Source: Sanderia malayensis (Eukaryota > Cnidaria > Scyphozoa > Semaeostomeae > Pelagiidae). Taken from it: a stretch of 64,000 nt of DNA. A program made the position numbers and the translations under genes. The notes beneath the pieces were generated by a model that saw only the letters and a list, made by a program, of their open reading frames with translations, was not told the DNA's origin and ran no database searches. The stretch is from positions 1 to 64,000 of the forward strand of contig RQOL01000443.1 in the NCBI GenBank assembly GCA_013076295.1, read 5' to 3'. Shown here in pieces: positions 30,104 through 44,400 of the stretch (position 1 is the stretch's first letter; the number at the start of each line of letters is the position of its first letter).

Positions 30104-32260
30104 TTCCCACAATTTACAATGAATCTGATATTATAATTAATTCCCACAATTTTCAAATGAATCCACGTAACCACAGCTAAAGCTATATGGAAAGCATCTT
30201 TGGTTACGCCTTTTCATTTATATTGACACTAATTTCCACAATTTACGCATGAACCCATGTAAAGTGCAGCTAAAAGGTATTAAAATACCGCCCTATTTAG
30301 TTGTTTTCAGTGATAATAATATTCATTCCCACAATTTAATCGTTAATTCTATATTAACGTTTATTCCCTCAATTTACAAATGGATCCACGCAAATACAGC
30401 TAGAAAGACTTAAAATGCACCCTTGCTTACTTGCCTTCAATGATTTTAACATTTATTCCCACAGTTTAAACATGAATCCGATATTAATGTTTATTCCCAC
30501 AATTTACACATCAATCCATGTATTTTTAGCTAAACCAAAATAAAGTACACCTTTATTAAAATATTTTAGTTATATTAACATTTATTCCCACAATTTACAA
30601 TGAATCCGATTTTAAAATTCAATCCCACAACTTTCAAATAAATCCACGTGGGCACAGCTAAAACTAATTGGAAGGTATCTTTGGTTACCTCTTTTCACTG
30701 ATGATATTTACACCCATTCCCACAATTTGCGCATAAATCCATGTAAATACAGCTAAAACGTATTAAAATACACCCTTCTTTACTTGTTTTCAGTGATATT
30801 AGCATTCATTCCCACCAATTAAACATCAATCCAATATTAGCGTTCATTCCCACAATTTACACGTGAGTCCATGTAACGGCAGCTAAATGGTATTAAGATA
30901 CTTCCTTATTTACCTGTTCTCCGTGATATTAACATTCATTCCCACAATTTAAAAATGAATCCGATATTAATGTTCCTTCCCACAATTACAGCACACACTA
31001 TTTAAAACACACCCATATTCACTGGTTTTTAGTGATATTAACATTAATTCCCCAAATATTAAAATAAATCCGATATTAACGTTCATTCCAACAATTTACA
31101 CATGAATGCCATATTAACTTTCATTCCCAAAATTTAAACATGAATCCGATAGTAACGTTCTTTCCCACAATTTACGCATAAATCCCCATAACTACAGTTC
31201 ACACTCTTTAAAATACACTAATAATTATTGGTTTTCAATGATATTAACATTCATTCCCACAATTTACAATGAATCTGATATTATAATTAATTCCCACAAT
31301 TTTGAAATGAATCCACGTAACCACAGCTAAAACTAATTGGAAGGCATCTTTGGTTACCTCTTTTCACTGATGATATTGTTACTTATTCCCACAATTTACA
31401 CATGAATTCACGTAATTTCAGGTAAAACATAATAAAGTAGACTTTTATTTACATGTTTTCAATCATAATTACATCTATTCCCACAATTTACAATGAATCC
31501 GATATTAAAATTAATTCCCACAATTTTCAAATGACTCCACGTAACCACAACTAAAGCTTTATGGAATTCATCTTTCGTTACCCTTTTTCACTGATGATAA
31601 TGACACTCTTGCCAATAGTTTACACAAGAATCCGATATTAACGTTCCTTCCCACAACATGCGCATGAATTCCATAATAACGTTCATTCCCACAATTTACA
31701 CATGAGTCCACGTAATTTCAACTAAATAAAAAAAAATTAAATTGCACCTTTATTTACTTGTTGTTAGTGATAATAAGAAAAAATTCCACATTTTACAATG
31801 AATCCGAAATTATAATTCATTCCCACAACTTTCAAATGAATCCACGTAACCAGAGCTAAAACTGTATGGAATGCATCTTTGGTTACGTCTTTTCATTGAT
31901 ATTGATACCCATTCCCACATTTTACGCTTGAATCCATGTAACAGCCGCTAAAAGGTATTAAAATACACCCCTATTTACCTGTTCTTCGTGATATTAACAT
32001 TCATTCCCACAATTTAAAAATGAATCCGATATTAATGTTCTTTCCAACAAATTACACATGAATCCCATATTAACTTTCATTCCCAGAATTTACACATGAA
32101 TCCGATAGTAACGTTTTTTCCCACAATTTACACATGAATCCACGTAATTTCAGCTAAAACATAATTAAGTAGACCTTTATTTACATGTTTTCAATCATAA
32201 TTACATCTATTCCCACAATTTACAATGAATCCGATATTAAAATTAATTCCCACAATTTTC
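30104..32260 (+). repeat. Tandem 2.46-kb unit, copy alpha
   Basis: The sequence from the core at 30104 repeats from the core at 32561 (offset 2457). Shared landmarks are the cassettes with CCACGTGGGCACAGC near 30644/33103 and CCCTTGCTTACTTGCC near 30420/32878. A third relative is in 17.65-19.87 kb. It diverges from copy beta near 32260, where it passes into the start of higher-order repeat copy 2. Confidence 0.75.
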
Positions 32261-32560
32261 AAATGAATCCACGTAACCACAGCTAAAGCTATATGGAATG
32301 CATCTTGGGTTACGCCTTTTCATTTATATTGACACTCATTTCCACAATTTACGCATGAACCCATGTAACTGCAGCTAAAAGGTATTAAAACACCGCCCTA
32401 TTTAGTTGTTTTCAGTGATAATAACATTTATTCCCACAATTTAAACATGAATTCAATATTAGCGTTCCTTCCCACAATTTACGCATAAATCCCCAAAACT
32501 ACAGTTCACACTCTTTAAAATACACTAATACTTACTGGTTTTCAGTGATATTAACATTCA

Positions 32561-34720
32561 TTCCCACAATTTACAATGAATCTGATATTATAATTAATTC
32601 CCACAATTTTCAAATGAATCCACGTAACCACAGCTAAAGCTATATGGAATGCATCTTTGGTTACGCCTTTTCATTTATATTGACACTAATTTCCACAATT
32701 TACGCATGAACCCATGTAAAGTGCAGCTAAAAGGTATTAAAATACCGCCCTATTTAGTTGTTTTCAGTGATAATAACATTCATTCCCACAATTTAATCAT
32801 GAATTCAATATTAACGTTTATTCCCTCAATTTACAAATGGATCCACGCAAATACAGCTAGAAAGACTTAAAATGCACCCTTGCTTACTTGCCTTCAATGA
32901 TTTTAACATTTATTCCCACAGTTTAAACATGAATCCGATATTAATGTTTATTCCCACAATTTACACATCAATCCATGTATTTTTAGCTAAACCAAAATAA
33001 AGTACACCTTTATTAAAATATTTTAGTTATATTAACATTTATTCCCACAATTTACAATGAATCCGATTTTAAAATTCAATCCCACAACTTTCAAATAAAT
33101 CCACGTGGGCACAGCTAAAACTAATTGGAAGGTATCTTTGGTTACCTCTTTTCACTGATGATATTTACACCCATTCCCACAATTTGCGCATAAATCCATG
33201 TAAATACAGCTAAAACGTATTAAAATACACCCTTCTTTACTTGTTTTCAGTGATATTAGCATTCATTCCCACCAATTAAACATCAATCCAATATTAGCGT
33301 TCATTCCCACAATTTACACGTGAGTCCATGTAACGGCAGCTAAATGGTATTAAGAAACTTCCTTATTTACCTGTTCTCCGTGATATTAACATTCATTCCC
33401 ACAATTTAAAAATGAATCCGATATTAATGTTCCTTCCCACAATTACAGCACACACTATTTAAAACACACCCATATTCACTGGTTTTTAGTGATATTAACA
33501 TTAATTCCCCAAATATTAAAACAAATCCGATATTAATGTTCATTCCAACAATTTACACATGAATCCCATATTAACTTTCATTCCCAAAATTTACACATGA
33601 ATCCGATAGTAACGTTCTTTCCCACAATTTACGCATAAATCCCCATAACTACAGTTCACACTCTTTAAAATACACTAATAATTATTGGTTTTCAATGATA
33701 TTAACATTCATTCCCACAATTTACAATGAATCTGATATTATAATTAATTCCCACAATTTTGAAATGAATCCACGTAACCACAGCTAAAACTAATTGGAAG
33801 GCATCTTTGGTTACCTCTTTTCACTGATGATATTGTTACTTATTCCCACAATTTACACATGAATTCACGTAATTTCAGGTAAAACATAATAAAGTAGACT
33901 TTTATTTACATGTTTTCAATCATAATTACATCTATTCCCACAATTTACAATGAATCCGATATTAAAATTAATTCCCACAATTTTCAAATGACTCCACGTA
34001 ACCACAACTAAAGCTTTATGGAATTCATCTTTCGTTACCCTTTTTCACTGATGATAATGACACTCTTTCCAACAGTTTACACAAGAATCCGATATTAACG
34101 TTCCTTCCCACAACATGCGCATGAATTCCATAATAACGTTCATTCCCACAATTTACACATGAGTCCACGTAATTTCAACTAAATAAAAAAAAATTAAATT
34201 GCACCTTTATTTACTTGTTCTTAGTGATAATAAGAAAAAATTCCACATTTTACAATGAATCCGAAATTATAATTCATTCCCACAACTTTCAAATGAATCC
34301 ACGTAACCAGAGCTAAAACTGTATGGAATGCATCTTTGGTTACGTCTTTTCATTGATATTGATACCCATTCCCACAATTTACGCTTGAATCCATGTAACA
34401 GGCGCTAAAAGGTATTAAAATACACCCCTATTTACCTGTTCTTCGTGATATTAACATTCATTCCCACAATTTAAAAATGAATCCGATATTAATGTTCTTT
34501 GCAACAAATTACACATGAATCCCATATTAACTTTCATTCCCAGAATTTACACATGAATCCGATAGTAACGTTTTTTCCCACAATTTACACATGAATCCAC
34601 GTAATTTCAGCTAAAACATAATTAAGTAGACCTTTATTTACATGTTTTCAATCATAATTACATCTATTCCCACAATTTACAATGAATCCGATATTAAAAT
34701 TAATTCACACAATTTTCAAA
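32561..34720 (+). repeat. Tandem 2.46-kb unit, copy beta
   Basis: This is the second copy of the unit beginning at 30104 and also the left part of higher-order repeat copy 2, where it pairs with about 17.65-19.8 kb at an offset of about 14920. Differences from alpha are scattered single bases, for example ACAGCCGCT against ACAGGCGCT near 34399. Confidence 0.75.
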
Positions 34721-35629
34721 TGACTCCACGTAACCACAACTAAAGCTTTATGGAATTCATCTTTCGTTACCCTTTTTCACTGATGATAATGACACTCATT
34801 CCAACAGTTTGCAAATGAATCTGATATTAACGTTCCTTCCCACAACTTACGCATGAATCCCACAATAACGTTCACTCCCACAGTTTACACATGAGTCCAC
34901 GTAATTTCAACTAAAACAAATTAAATTGCACCCTTATTTACTTGTTCTTAGTGATAGCAAGAAATATTACCACATTTTACAATGAATCCGAAATTAAAAT
35001 TCATTCCCACAACTTTCAAATGAATCCACGTAACGACAGCTAAAACTATATGGAATGCATCTTTGGTTACGTCTTTTCATTGATATTGATACCCATTCCC
35101 ACAATTCACGCTTGAATCCATGTAACTGCAGCTAAAAAGTATTAAAAAACACCCTTATTTACTTGTTTTCAGTGATATTAACATTTATTCCCACAATTTA
35201 CACATGAATCCGATATTAACGTTCCTTCCCACAATTTACGCGTGAGTCCCAATAACTATTGCTCACACTCTTTAAAATACCCCCTTATTTACTGGTTTTC
35301 AGTGATATTAGCTAACATACATTACCACAATTTAGACATAATTCAGATATTAACGTTGATTCCCATAATTTACACATGAATCCCATTATAACCTTCTTTC
35401 TCACAAATTACACATTAATCCACGTAATTTCAGCTAAAACATAATAAATTACACCTTTATCTACATGTTTTTAGTGATAATTACATCTGTTCCCACAATT
35501 TACAATGAATCCGATATTAAAAGTAATTCCCACAATTTTCAAATTAATCCACGTAACCACAGCTAAAGCTATATGGAATGCATCTTTGGTTAAGTCTTTT
35601 CACTGATATTGACACCCATTCCCAAAATT

Positions 35630-36205
35630 TACGCATGAATCCATGTAACTGCAGCTAAAAGGTATTAAAACACCGCCCTATTTAGTTGTTTTCAGTGATA
35701 ATAACATTTATTCCCACAATTTAAACATGAATTCAATATTAGCGTTCCTTCCCACAATTTACGCATAAATCCCCAAAACTACAGTTCACACTCTTTAAAA
35801 TACACTAATACTTACTGGTTTTCAGTGATATTAACATTCATTCCCACAATTTACAATGAATCTGATATTATAATTAATTCCCACAATTTTCAAATGAATC
35901 CACGTAAGCACAGCTAAAACTAATTGGAAGGCATCTTTGGTTACCTCTTTTCACTGATGATATTGTTATATATTCCCACAATTTACACATTAATCCACGT
36001 AATTTCAGCTAAAACATAATAAATTACACCTTGATCTACATGTTTTTAGTGATAATTACATCTATTCCCACAATTTACAATGAATCCGATATTAAAATTA
36101 ATTCCCACAATTTTCAAATGAATCCACGTAACCACAGCTAAAGCTATATGGAATGCATCTTTGGTTACGCCTTTTCATTTATATTGACCCTAATTTCCAC
36201 AATAT
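35630..36205 (+). repeat. Extra ~575-bp module group specific to higher-order copy 2
   Basis: In copy 1 the core at about 20704 leads straight into the cassette beginning CATGTAAAGTGCAGC. In copy 2 the same left side continues through five long and three short modules before reaching that cassette. The offset rises from 14917 to 15492. Five 92-bp and three 37/38-bp modules predict 571-574 bp, close to the observed 575. This is the footprint expected of an unequal exchange between cores. Confidence 0.7.
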
Positions 36206-39200
36206 ACGCATGAACCCATGTAAAGTGCAGCTAAAAGGTATTAAAATACCGCCCTATTTAGTTGTTTTCAGTGATAATAACATTCATTCCCACAATTTAA
36301 ACATGAATTCAATATTAACGTTTATTCCCTCAATTTACAACTGGATCCACGCAAATACAGCTAGAAAGACTTAAAATGCACCCTTACTTACTTGCCTTCA
36401 ATGATTTTAACATTTATTCCCACAGTTTAAACATGAATCCGATATTATTGTTTATTCCCACAATTTACACATCAATCCATGTATTTTTAGCTAAACCAAA
36501 ATAAAGTACACCTTTATTAAAATGTTTTAGTTATATTAACATTTATTCTCACAATTTACAATGAATCCGATTTTAAAATTCAATCCCACAACTTTCAAAT
36601 GAATCCACGTGAGCACAGCTAAAACTAATTGGAAGGCATCTTTGGTTACCTCTTTTCACTGATGATATTTACACCCATTCCCACAATTTGCGCATAAATC
36701 CATGTAAATACAGCTAAAACGTATTAAAATACACCCTTCTTTACTTGTTTTCAGTGATATTAGCATTCATTCCCACCAATTAAACATCAATCCAATATTA
36801 GCGTTCATTCCCACAATTTACACGTGAGTCCATGTAACGGCAGCTAAATGGTATTAAGATACTCCCTTATTTACCTGTTCTCCGTGATATTAACATTCAT
36901 TCCCACAATTTAAAAATGAATCCGATATTAATGTTCCCTCCCACAATTACAGCACACACTATTTAAAACACACCCATATTCACTGGTTTTTAGTGATATT
37001 AACATTAATTCCCCAAATATTAAAATAAATCCGATATTAACGTTCATTCCAACAATTTACACATGAATCCCATATTAACTTTCATTCCCAAAATTTATAC
37101 ATGAATCCGATAGTAACGTTCTTTCCCACAATTTACGCATAAATCCCCATAACTACAGTTCACACTCTTTAAAATACACTAATACTTACTGGTTTTCAAT
37201 GATATTAACATTCATTCCCACAATTTACAATGAATCTGATATTATAATTAATTCCCACAATTTTGAAATGAATCCACGTAACCACAGCTAAAACTAATTG
37301 GAAGGCCTCTTTGGTTACCCCTTTTCACTGATGATATTGTTACTTATTCCCACAATTTACACATGAATTCACGTAATTTCAGGTAAAACATAACAAAGTA
37401 GACCTTAATTTACATGTTTTTAGTGATAATTACATCTATTCCCACAATTTACAATGAATCCGATACTAAAATAGATTCTCACGATTTTCAAATGAATCCA
37501 CGTAACCACAACTAAAACTATATGGAATGCATCTTTGGTTACGCCTTTTCACTGATATTAACAACCATTCCCACAATTTACGCAAGAATCTCAGAAACTG
37601 CAGCTAAAAGGTATTAAAAACACCCTTATTTACTTGTTTTCAGTGATATTAACATTTATTTTCACAATTTACACATGAGTTCGATATTAACGTTCCTTCC
37701 CACAATTTGCACATGAATCCGATATTAACGTTTCTTCCCACAATTTACGCATGAGTCCCCATAACTACTGCTCACCCTCCTTAAAATACACCGTTATTTA
37801 TATGTTTTCAGTGATATTAACGTTCACTCCCACAAGTTAACACATGAATCCGGTAATAACGTTCATTCCCACAATTTACACATGAATCCACGTAAATTCA
37901 GCTAAAACATAATAAGGTACCACTTTATTTATATGCTTTTAGTGATAATTACATCTATTCCCACAATTTACAATGAATCCGATATTAAAATTAATTGCCA
38001 CGATTTTCAAATGAACCCACGTAACCACAACTAAAACTATTTGAAATGCATCTTTGGTTACGTCTATTCACTGATATTGACACCCATTCTCTCAATTTAC
38101 GCATGAATCCAAGTAACTGCAGCTAAAAGGTATTAAAAAACACCCTTATTTACTTGTTTTCAGTGATATTAACATTTATTCCCACAATTTACACATGAGC
38201 CGTTATTAACGTTTCTTCCCACAACTTATGCATGAATCCCATAATAACGTTCATTCTCAAAATTTACACATGAGTTGACGTAATTTCATCTAAAACAAAT
38301 TAAAGTGCACCTTTATTTACTTGTTCTTAATGATAATAAGATATATCACCACATTTTACAATAAATCCGATATTAAAATTCATTCCCACAACTTTCAAAT
38401 GAATCCACGTAACCACAGCTAAAGCTATATGGAATGCATCTTTGGTTAGGTCTTTTCACTGATATTGACACCCATTCCCAAAATTTACGAATGAATTCAT
38501 GTAACTGCAGCCAAAAAGTATTAAAAAACACCCTTATTTACTTGTTTTCAGTGATATTAACATTTATTCCCACAATTTACACATGAATCCGATATTAACG
38601 TTCCTTCCCACAATTTACGCGTGAGTCCCAATAACTATTGCTCACACTATTTAAAATACCCCCTTATTTACTGGTTTTCAGTGATATTAGCTAACATTCA
38701 TTCCCACAATTTAGACATAAATCATATATTAACGTTGATTCCCATAATTTACACATGAATCCCATCATAACCTTCTTTCTCACAATTTACACATTAATCC
38801 ACGTAATTTCAGCTAAAACATAATAAATTACACCTTTATCTACATGTTTTTAGTGATGATTACATCGATTCCCACATTTTACAATGAATCCGATATTAAA
38901 ATTAATTCCCACAATTTTCAAATGAATCCACGTAACCACAGCTAAAGCTATATGGAATGCATCTTGGGTTTCGCCTTTTCATTTATATTGACACTCATTT
39001 CCACAATTTACGCATGAACCCATGTAACTGCAGCTAAAAGGTATTAAAACACCGCCCTATTTAGTTGTTTTCAGTGATAATAACATTATTCCCACAATTT
39101 AAACATGAATTCAATATTAGCGTTCCTTCCCACAATTTACGCATAAATCCCCAAAACTACAGTTCACACTCTTTAAAATACACTAATACTTACTGGTTTT

Positions 39201-41563
39201 CAGTGATATTAACATTCATTCCCACAATTTACAATGAATCTGATATTATAATTAATTCCCACAATTTTCAAATGAATCCACGTAAGCACAGCTAAAACTA
39301 ATTGGAAGGCATCTTTGGTTACCTCTTTTCACTGATGATATTGTTATATATTCCCACAATTTACACATTAATCCACGTAATTTCAGCTAAAACATAATAA
39401 ATTACACCTTTATCTACATGTTTTTAGTGATAATTACATCTATTCCCACAATTTACAATGAATCCGATATTAAAATTAATTCCCACAATTTTCAAATGAA
39501 TCCACGTAACCACAGCTAAGGCTATATGGAATGCATCTTTGGTTACGCCTTTTCAATTATATTGACACTAATTTCCACAATTTGCGCATGAACCCATGTA
39601 AAGTGCAGCTAAAAGGTATTAAAAGACCGCCCTATTTAGTTGTTTTCAGTGATAATAACATTCATTCCCACAATTTAAACATGAATTCAATATTAACGTT
39701 TATTCCCTCAATTTACAACTGGATCCACGCAAATACAGCTAGAAAGACTTAAAATGCACCCTTACTTACTTGCCTTCAATGATTTTAACATTTATTCCCA
39801 CAGTTTAAACATGAATCCGATATTAATGTTTATTCCCACAATTTACACATCAATCCATGTATTTTTAGCTAAACCAAAATAAAGTACACCTTTATTAAAA
39901 TGTTTTAGTTATATTAACATTTATTCTCACAATTTACAATGAATCCGATTTTAAAATTCAATCCCACAACTTTCAAATGAATCCACGTGAGCACAGCTAA
40001 AACTAATTGGAAGGCATCTTTGGTTACCTCTTTTCACTGATGATATTGTTACTTATTCCCACAATTTACACATGAATTCACGTAATTTCAGGTAAAACAT
40101 AATAAAGTAGACCTTAATTTACATGTTTTTAGTGATAATTACATCTATTCCCACAATTTACAATGAATCCGATACTAAAATAGATTCTCACGATTTTCAA
40201 ATGAATCCACGTAACCACAACTAAAACTATATGGAATGCATCTTTGGTTACGCCTTTTCACTGATATTAACAACCTTTCCCACAATTTACGCAAGAATCT
40301 CAGAAACTGCAGCTAAAAGGTATTAAAAACACCCTTATTTACTTGTTTTCAGTGATATTAACATTTATTTTCACAATTTACACATGAGTTCGATATTAAC
40401 GTTCCTTCCCACAATTTGCACATGAATCCGATATTAACGTTTCTTCCCACAATTTACGCATGAGTCCCCATAACTACTGCTCACCCTCCTTAAAATACAC
40501 CGTTATTTATATGTTTTCAGTGATATTAACGTTCACTCCCACAAGTTAACACATGAATCCGGTAATAACGTTCATTCCCACAATTTACACATGAATCCAC
40601 GTAAATTCAGCTAAAACATAATAAGGTACCACTTTATTTATATGCTTTTAGTGATAATTACATCTATTCCCACAATTTACAATGAATCCGATATTATAAT
40701 TAATTCCCACAATTTTGAAATGAATCCACGTAAGCACAGCTAAAACTAATTGGAAGCCATCTTTGGTTACCTCTTTTCACTGATGATATTTACACCCATT
40801 CCGACAATTTGCGCATGAATCCATGTAAATACAGCTAAAACGTATTAAAATACACCCTTCTTTACTTGTTTTCAGTGATATTAGCATCCATTCCCACAAA
40901 TTAAACATCAATCCAATATTAGCGTTCATTCCCACAATTTACACGTGATTCCATGTAACGGCAGCTAAATGGTATTAAAATACTCCCTTATTTACCTGTT
41001 CTCCGTGATATTAACATTCAATCCCAAACATGAATTCGATATTAATGTTCCTTCCCACAATTTCCGCAAGAATCCCCATAACTACAGCACACACTATTTA
41101 AAACAAACCCATATTTACTGGTTTTTAGTGATATTAACACTAATTCCCCAAATTTTAACATAAATCCGATATTAACGTTCATTCCAACAATTTACACATG
41201 AATCCCATATTAACTTTCATTCCCAGAATTTACACATGAATCTGGTAATAACGTTCATTCCCACAATTTACACATGAATGCACGTAATTTCAGCTAAAAC
41301 ATAATAAAGTAGACCTTTATTTACATGTTTTTAGTGATAATTACACCTATTCCCACAATTTACAATGAATCCGATATTAAAATTAATTCCCACGTTTTTC
41401 AAATGAACCCACGTAACCACAACTAAAACTATTTGAAATGCATCTTTGGTTACGTCTATTCACTGATATTGACACCCATTCTCACAATTTACGCATGAAT
41501 CCAAGTAGCTGCAGCTAAAAGGTATTAAAAACCACCCCTATTTACTTGTTTTCAGTGATATTA

Positions 41564-42981
41564 ACATTTATTCCCACAAATTACACATGAATCCGATATT
41601 AACGTTCCTTCCCACAATTTACGCATGTGTCCCCATAACTACTGCTCACACTCCTTAACATACACCGTTATTGATTTGTTTTCAGTGATATTAACATTCA
41701 TTCCCACAGTTTTCAAATTAATCCACGTAACCACAGCTAAAACTATGTGGAATGCATCTTTGGTTAAGTCTTTCCAGGATATTGACACCCATTCCCACAA
41801 TTTACACATGAGCCGTTATTAACGTTTCTTCCCACAACTTACGCATGAATCCCATAATAACGTTCATTCCCACAATTTACACATGAGTTGACGTAATTTC
41901 ATCTAAAACAAATTAAAGTGCACCTTTATTTACTTGTTTTTATTGATAATAAGATATATCACAACATTTTACAATGAATCCGATATTAAAATTCATTCCC
42001 ACAACTTTCAAATGAATCCACATAACCACAGCTAAAACTATATGGAATGCATCTTTGGTTACGTCTTTTCATTCATATTGATACCCATTCTCACAATTTA
42101 AACCTGAATCCGATATTAAAGTTCCTGCCAATAAGTTACGTATGAACCCAGATAACTACAGCACACAGTATTTAAAACATCCCCTTATTTACTGGGTTTC
42201 GGTAATATTAGCTAACATTCATTCCCACATTTTAGACATAAATCCGATATTAACGTTCCTTCCCACAACATACGCACGAATTCCATAATAACGTTCATTC
42301 CCACAATTTACACATGAGTCCACGTAATTTCAACTAAATAAAAAAAATTAAATTGCACCTTTATTTACTTGTTTTTAGTGATAATAAGATATATCACCAC
42401 ATTTTACAATGAATCCGATATTAAAATTCATTCCCACAACTTTCAAATGAACCCACGTAACCACAGCTAAAACTATATGGAATGCATCTTTGGTTACGTC
42501 TTTTCATTGATATTGATACCCATTCCCACAATTTACGCTTGAATCCATGTAACTGCAGCTAAAAAGTATTAAAACACACCTATATTTACTTCTTTTCTGT
42601 GATATTAACATTCATTCCCACAATTTAAACATGATTCCGATATTAACGTTCATTCCCACAATTTACACATGAAACCGATATGAACGTTCCTTCCCACAAT
42701 TTATGCATAAATCCCCATAACTCCTGCCCACACTTTTTAAAATACACGGTTATTTATTTGTTTTCAGTGATATTAACATTCATTCCCGCAATTTAAACAT
42801 GAATCCGATATTAACGTTCATTACCACACTTTACACATGAATCCGATAATAACGTTCCTTCCCACAACTTACGCATGAATCCCATATTAATGTTCCTTCC
42901 CACAATTTACACATGAATCCACGTAATTTCAGCTAAAACATAATAAAATAGACCTTTATTTACATGTTTTCAATCATAATT
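41564..42981 (+). repeat. 1418-bp tandem duplication, first copy
   Basis: The unit starts inside a linker/core at ACATTTATTCCCACAAATTAC and runs to the same point at 42982. The two copies are almost identical; visible differences include GGTTTCGGTAAT against GGTTTCTGTAAT and CCTGCCAATAAG against CCTGCCCATAAG. Near-identity implies recent origin, or alternatively an assembly duplication. Confidence 0.85.
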
Positions 42982-44400
42982 ACATTTATTCCCACAAATT
43001 ACACATGAATCCGATATTAACGTTCCTTCCCACAATTTACGCATGTGTCCCCATAACTACTGCTCACACTCCTTAACATACACCGTTATTGATTTGTTTT
43101 CAGTGATATTAACATTCATTCCCACAGTTTTCAAATTAATCCACGTAACCACAGCTAAAACTATGTGGAATGCATCTTTGGTTAAGTCTTTCCAGGATAT
43201 TGACACCCATTCCCACAATTTACACATGAGCCGTTATTAACGTTTCTTCCCACAACTTACGCATGAATCCCATAATAACGTTCATTCCCACAATTTACAC
43301 ATGAGTTGACGTAATTTCATCTAAAACAAATTAAAGTGCACCTTTATTTACTTGTTTTTATTGATAATAAGATATATCACAACATTTTACAATGAATCCG
43401 ATATTAAAATTCATTCCCACAACTTTCAAATGAATCCACATAACCACAGCTAAAACTATATGGAATGCATCTTTGGTTACGTCTTTTCATTCATATTGAT
43501 ACCCATTCTCACAATTTAAACCTGAATCCGATATTAAAGTTCCTGCCCATAAGTTACGTATGAACCCAGATAACTACAGCACACAGTATTTAAAACATCC
43601 CCTTATTTACTGGGTTTCTGTAATATTAGCTAACATTCATTCCCACATTTTAGACATAAATCCGATATTAACGTTCCTTCCCACAACATACGCACGAATT
43701 CCATAATAACGTTCATTCCCACAATTTACACATGAGTCCACGTAATTTCAACTAAATAAAAAAAAATTAAATTGCACCTTTATTTACTTGTTTTTAGTGA
43801 TAATAAGATATATCACCACATTTTACAATGAATCCGATATTAAAATTCATTCCCACAACTTTCAAATGAACCCACGTAACCACAGCTAAAACTATATGGA
43901 ATGCATCTTTGGTTACGTCTTTTCATTGATATTGATACCCATTCCCACAATTTACGCTTGAATCCATGTAACTGCAGCTAAAAAGTATTAAAACACACCT
44001 ATATTTACTTCTTTTCTGTGATATTAACATTCATTCCCACAATTTAAACATGATTCCGATATTAACGTTCATTCCCACAATTTACACATGAAACCGATAT
44101 GAACGTTCCTTCCCACAATTTATGCATAAATCCCCATAACTCCTGCCCACACTTTTTAAAATACACGGTTATTTATTTGTTTTCAGTGATATTAACATTC
44201 ATTCCCGCAATTTAAACATGAATCCGATATTAACGTTCATTACCACACTTTACACATGAATCCGATAATAACGTTCCTTCCCACAACTTACGCATGAATC
44301 CCATATTAATGTTCCTTCCCACAATTTACACATGAATCCACGTAATTTCAGCTAAAACATAATAAAATAGACCTTTATTTACATGTTTTCAATCATAATT
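42982..44400 (+). repeat. 1418-bp tandem duplication, second copy
   Basis: This is a direct repeat of 41564-42981, one base longer because the adenine run after CTAAAT is A9 here and A8 in the first copy. At its right end the array returns to the sequence found in higher-order copy 1 near 27139. The breakpoint therefore lies where two cores (ACATTTATTCCCAC and ACATCTATTCCCAC) aligned and recombined. Confidence 0.85.
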
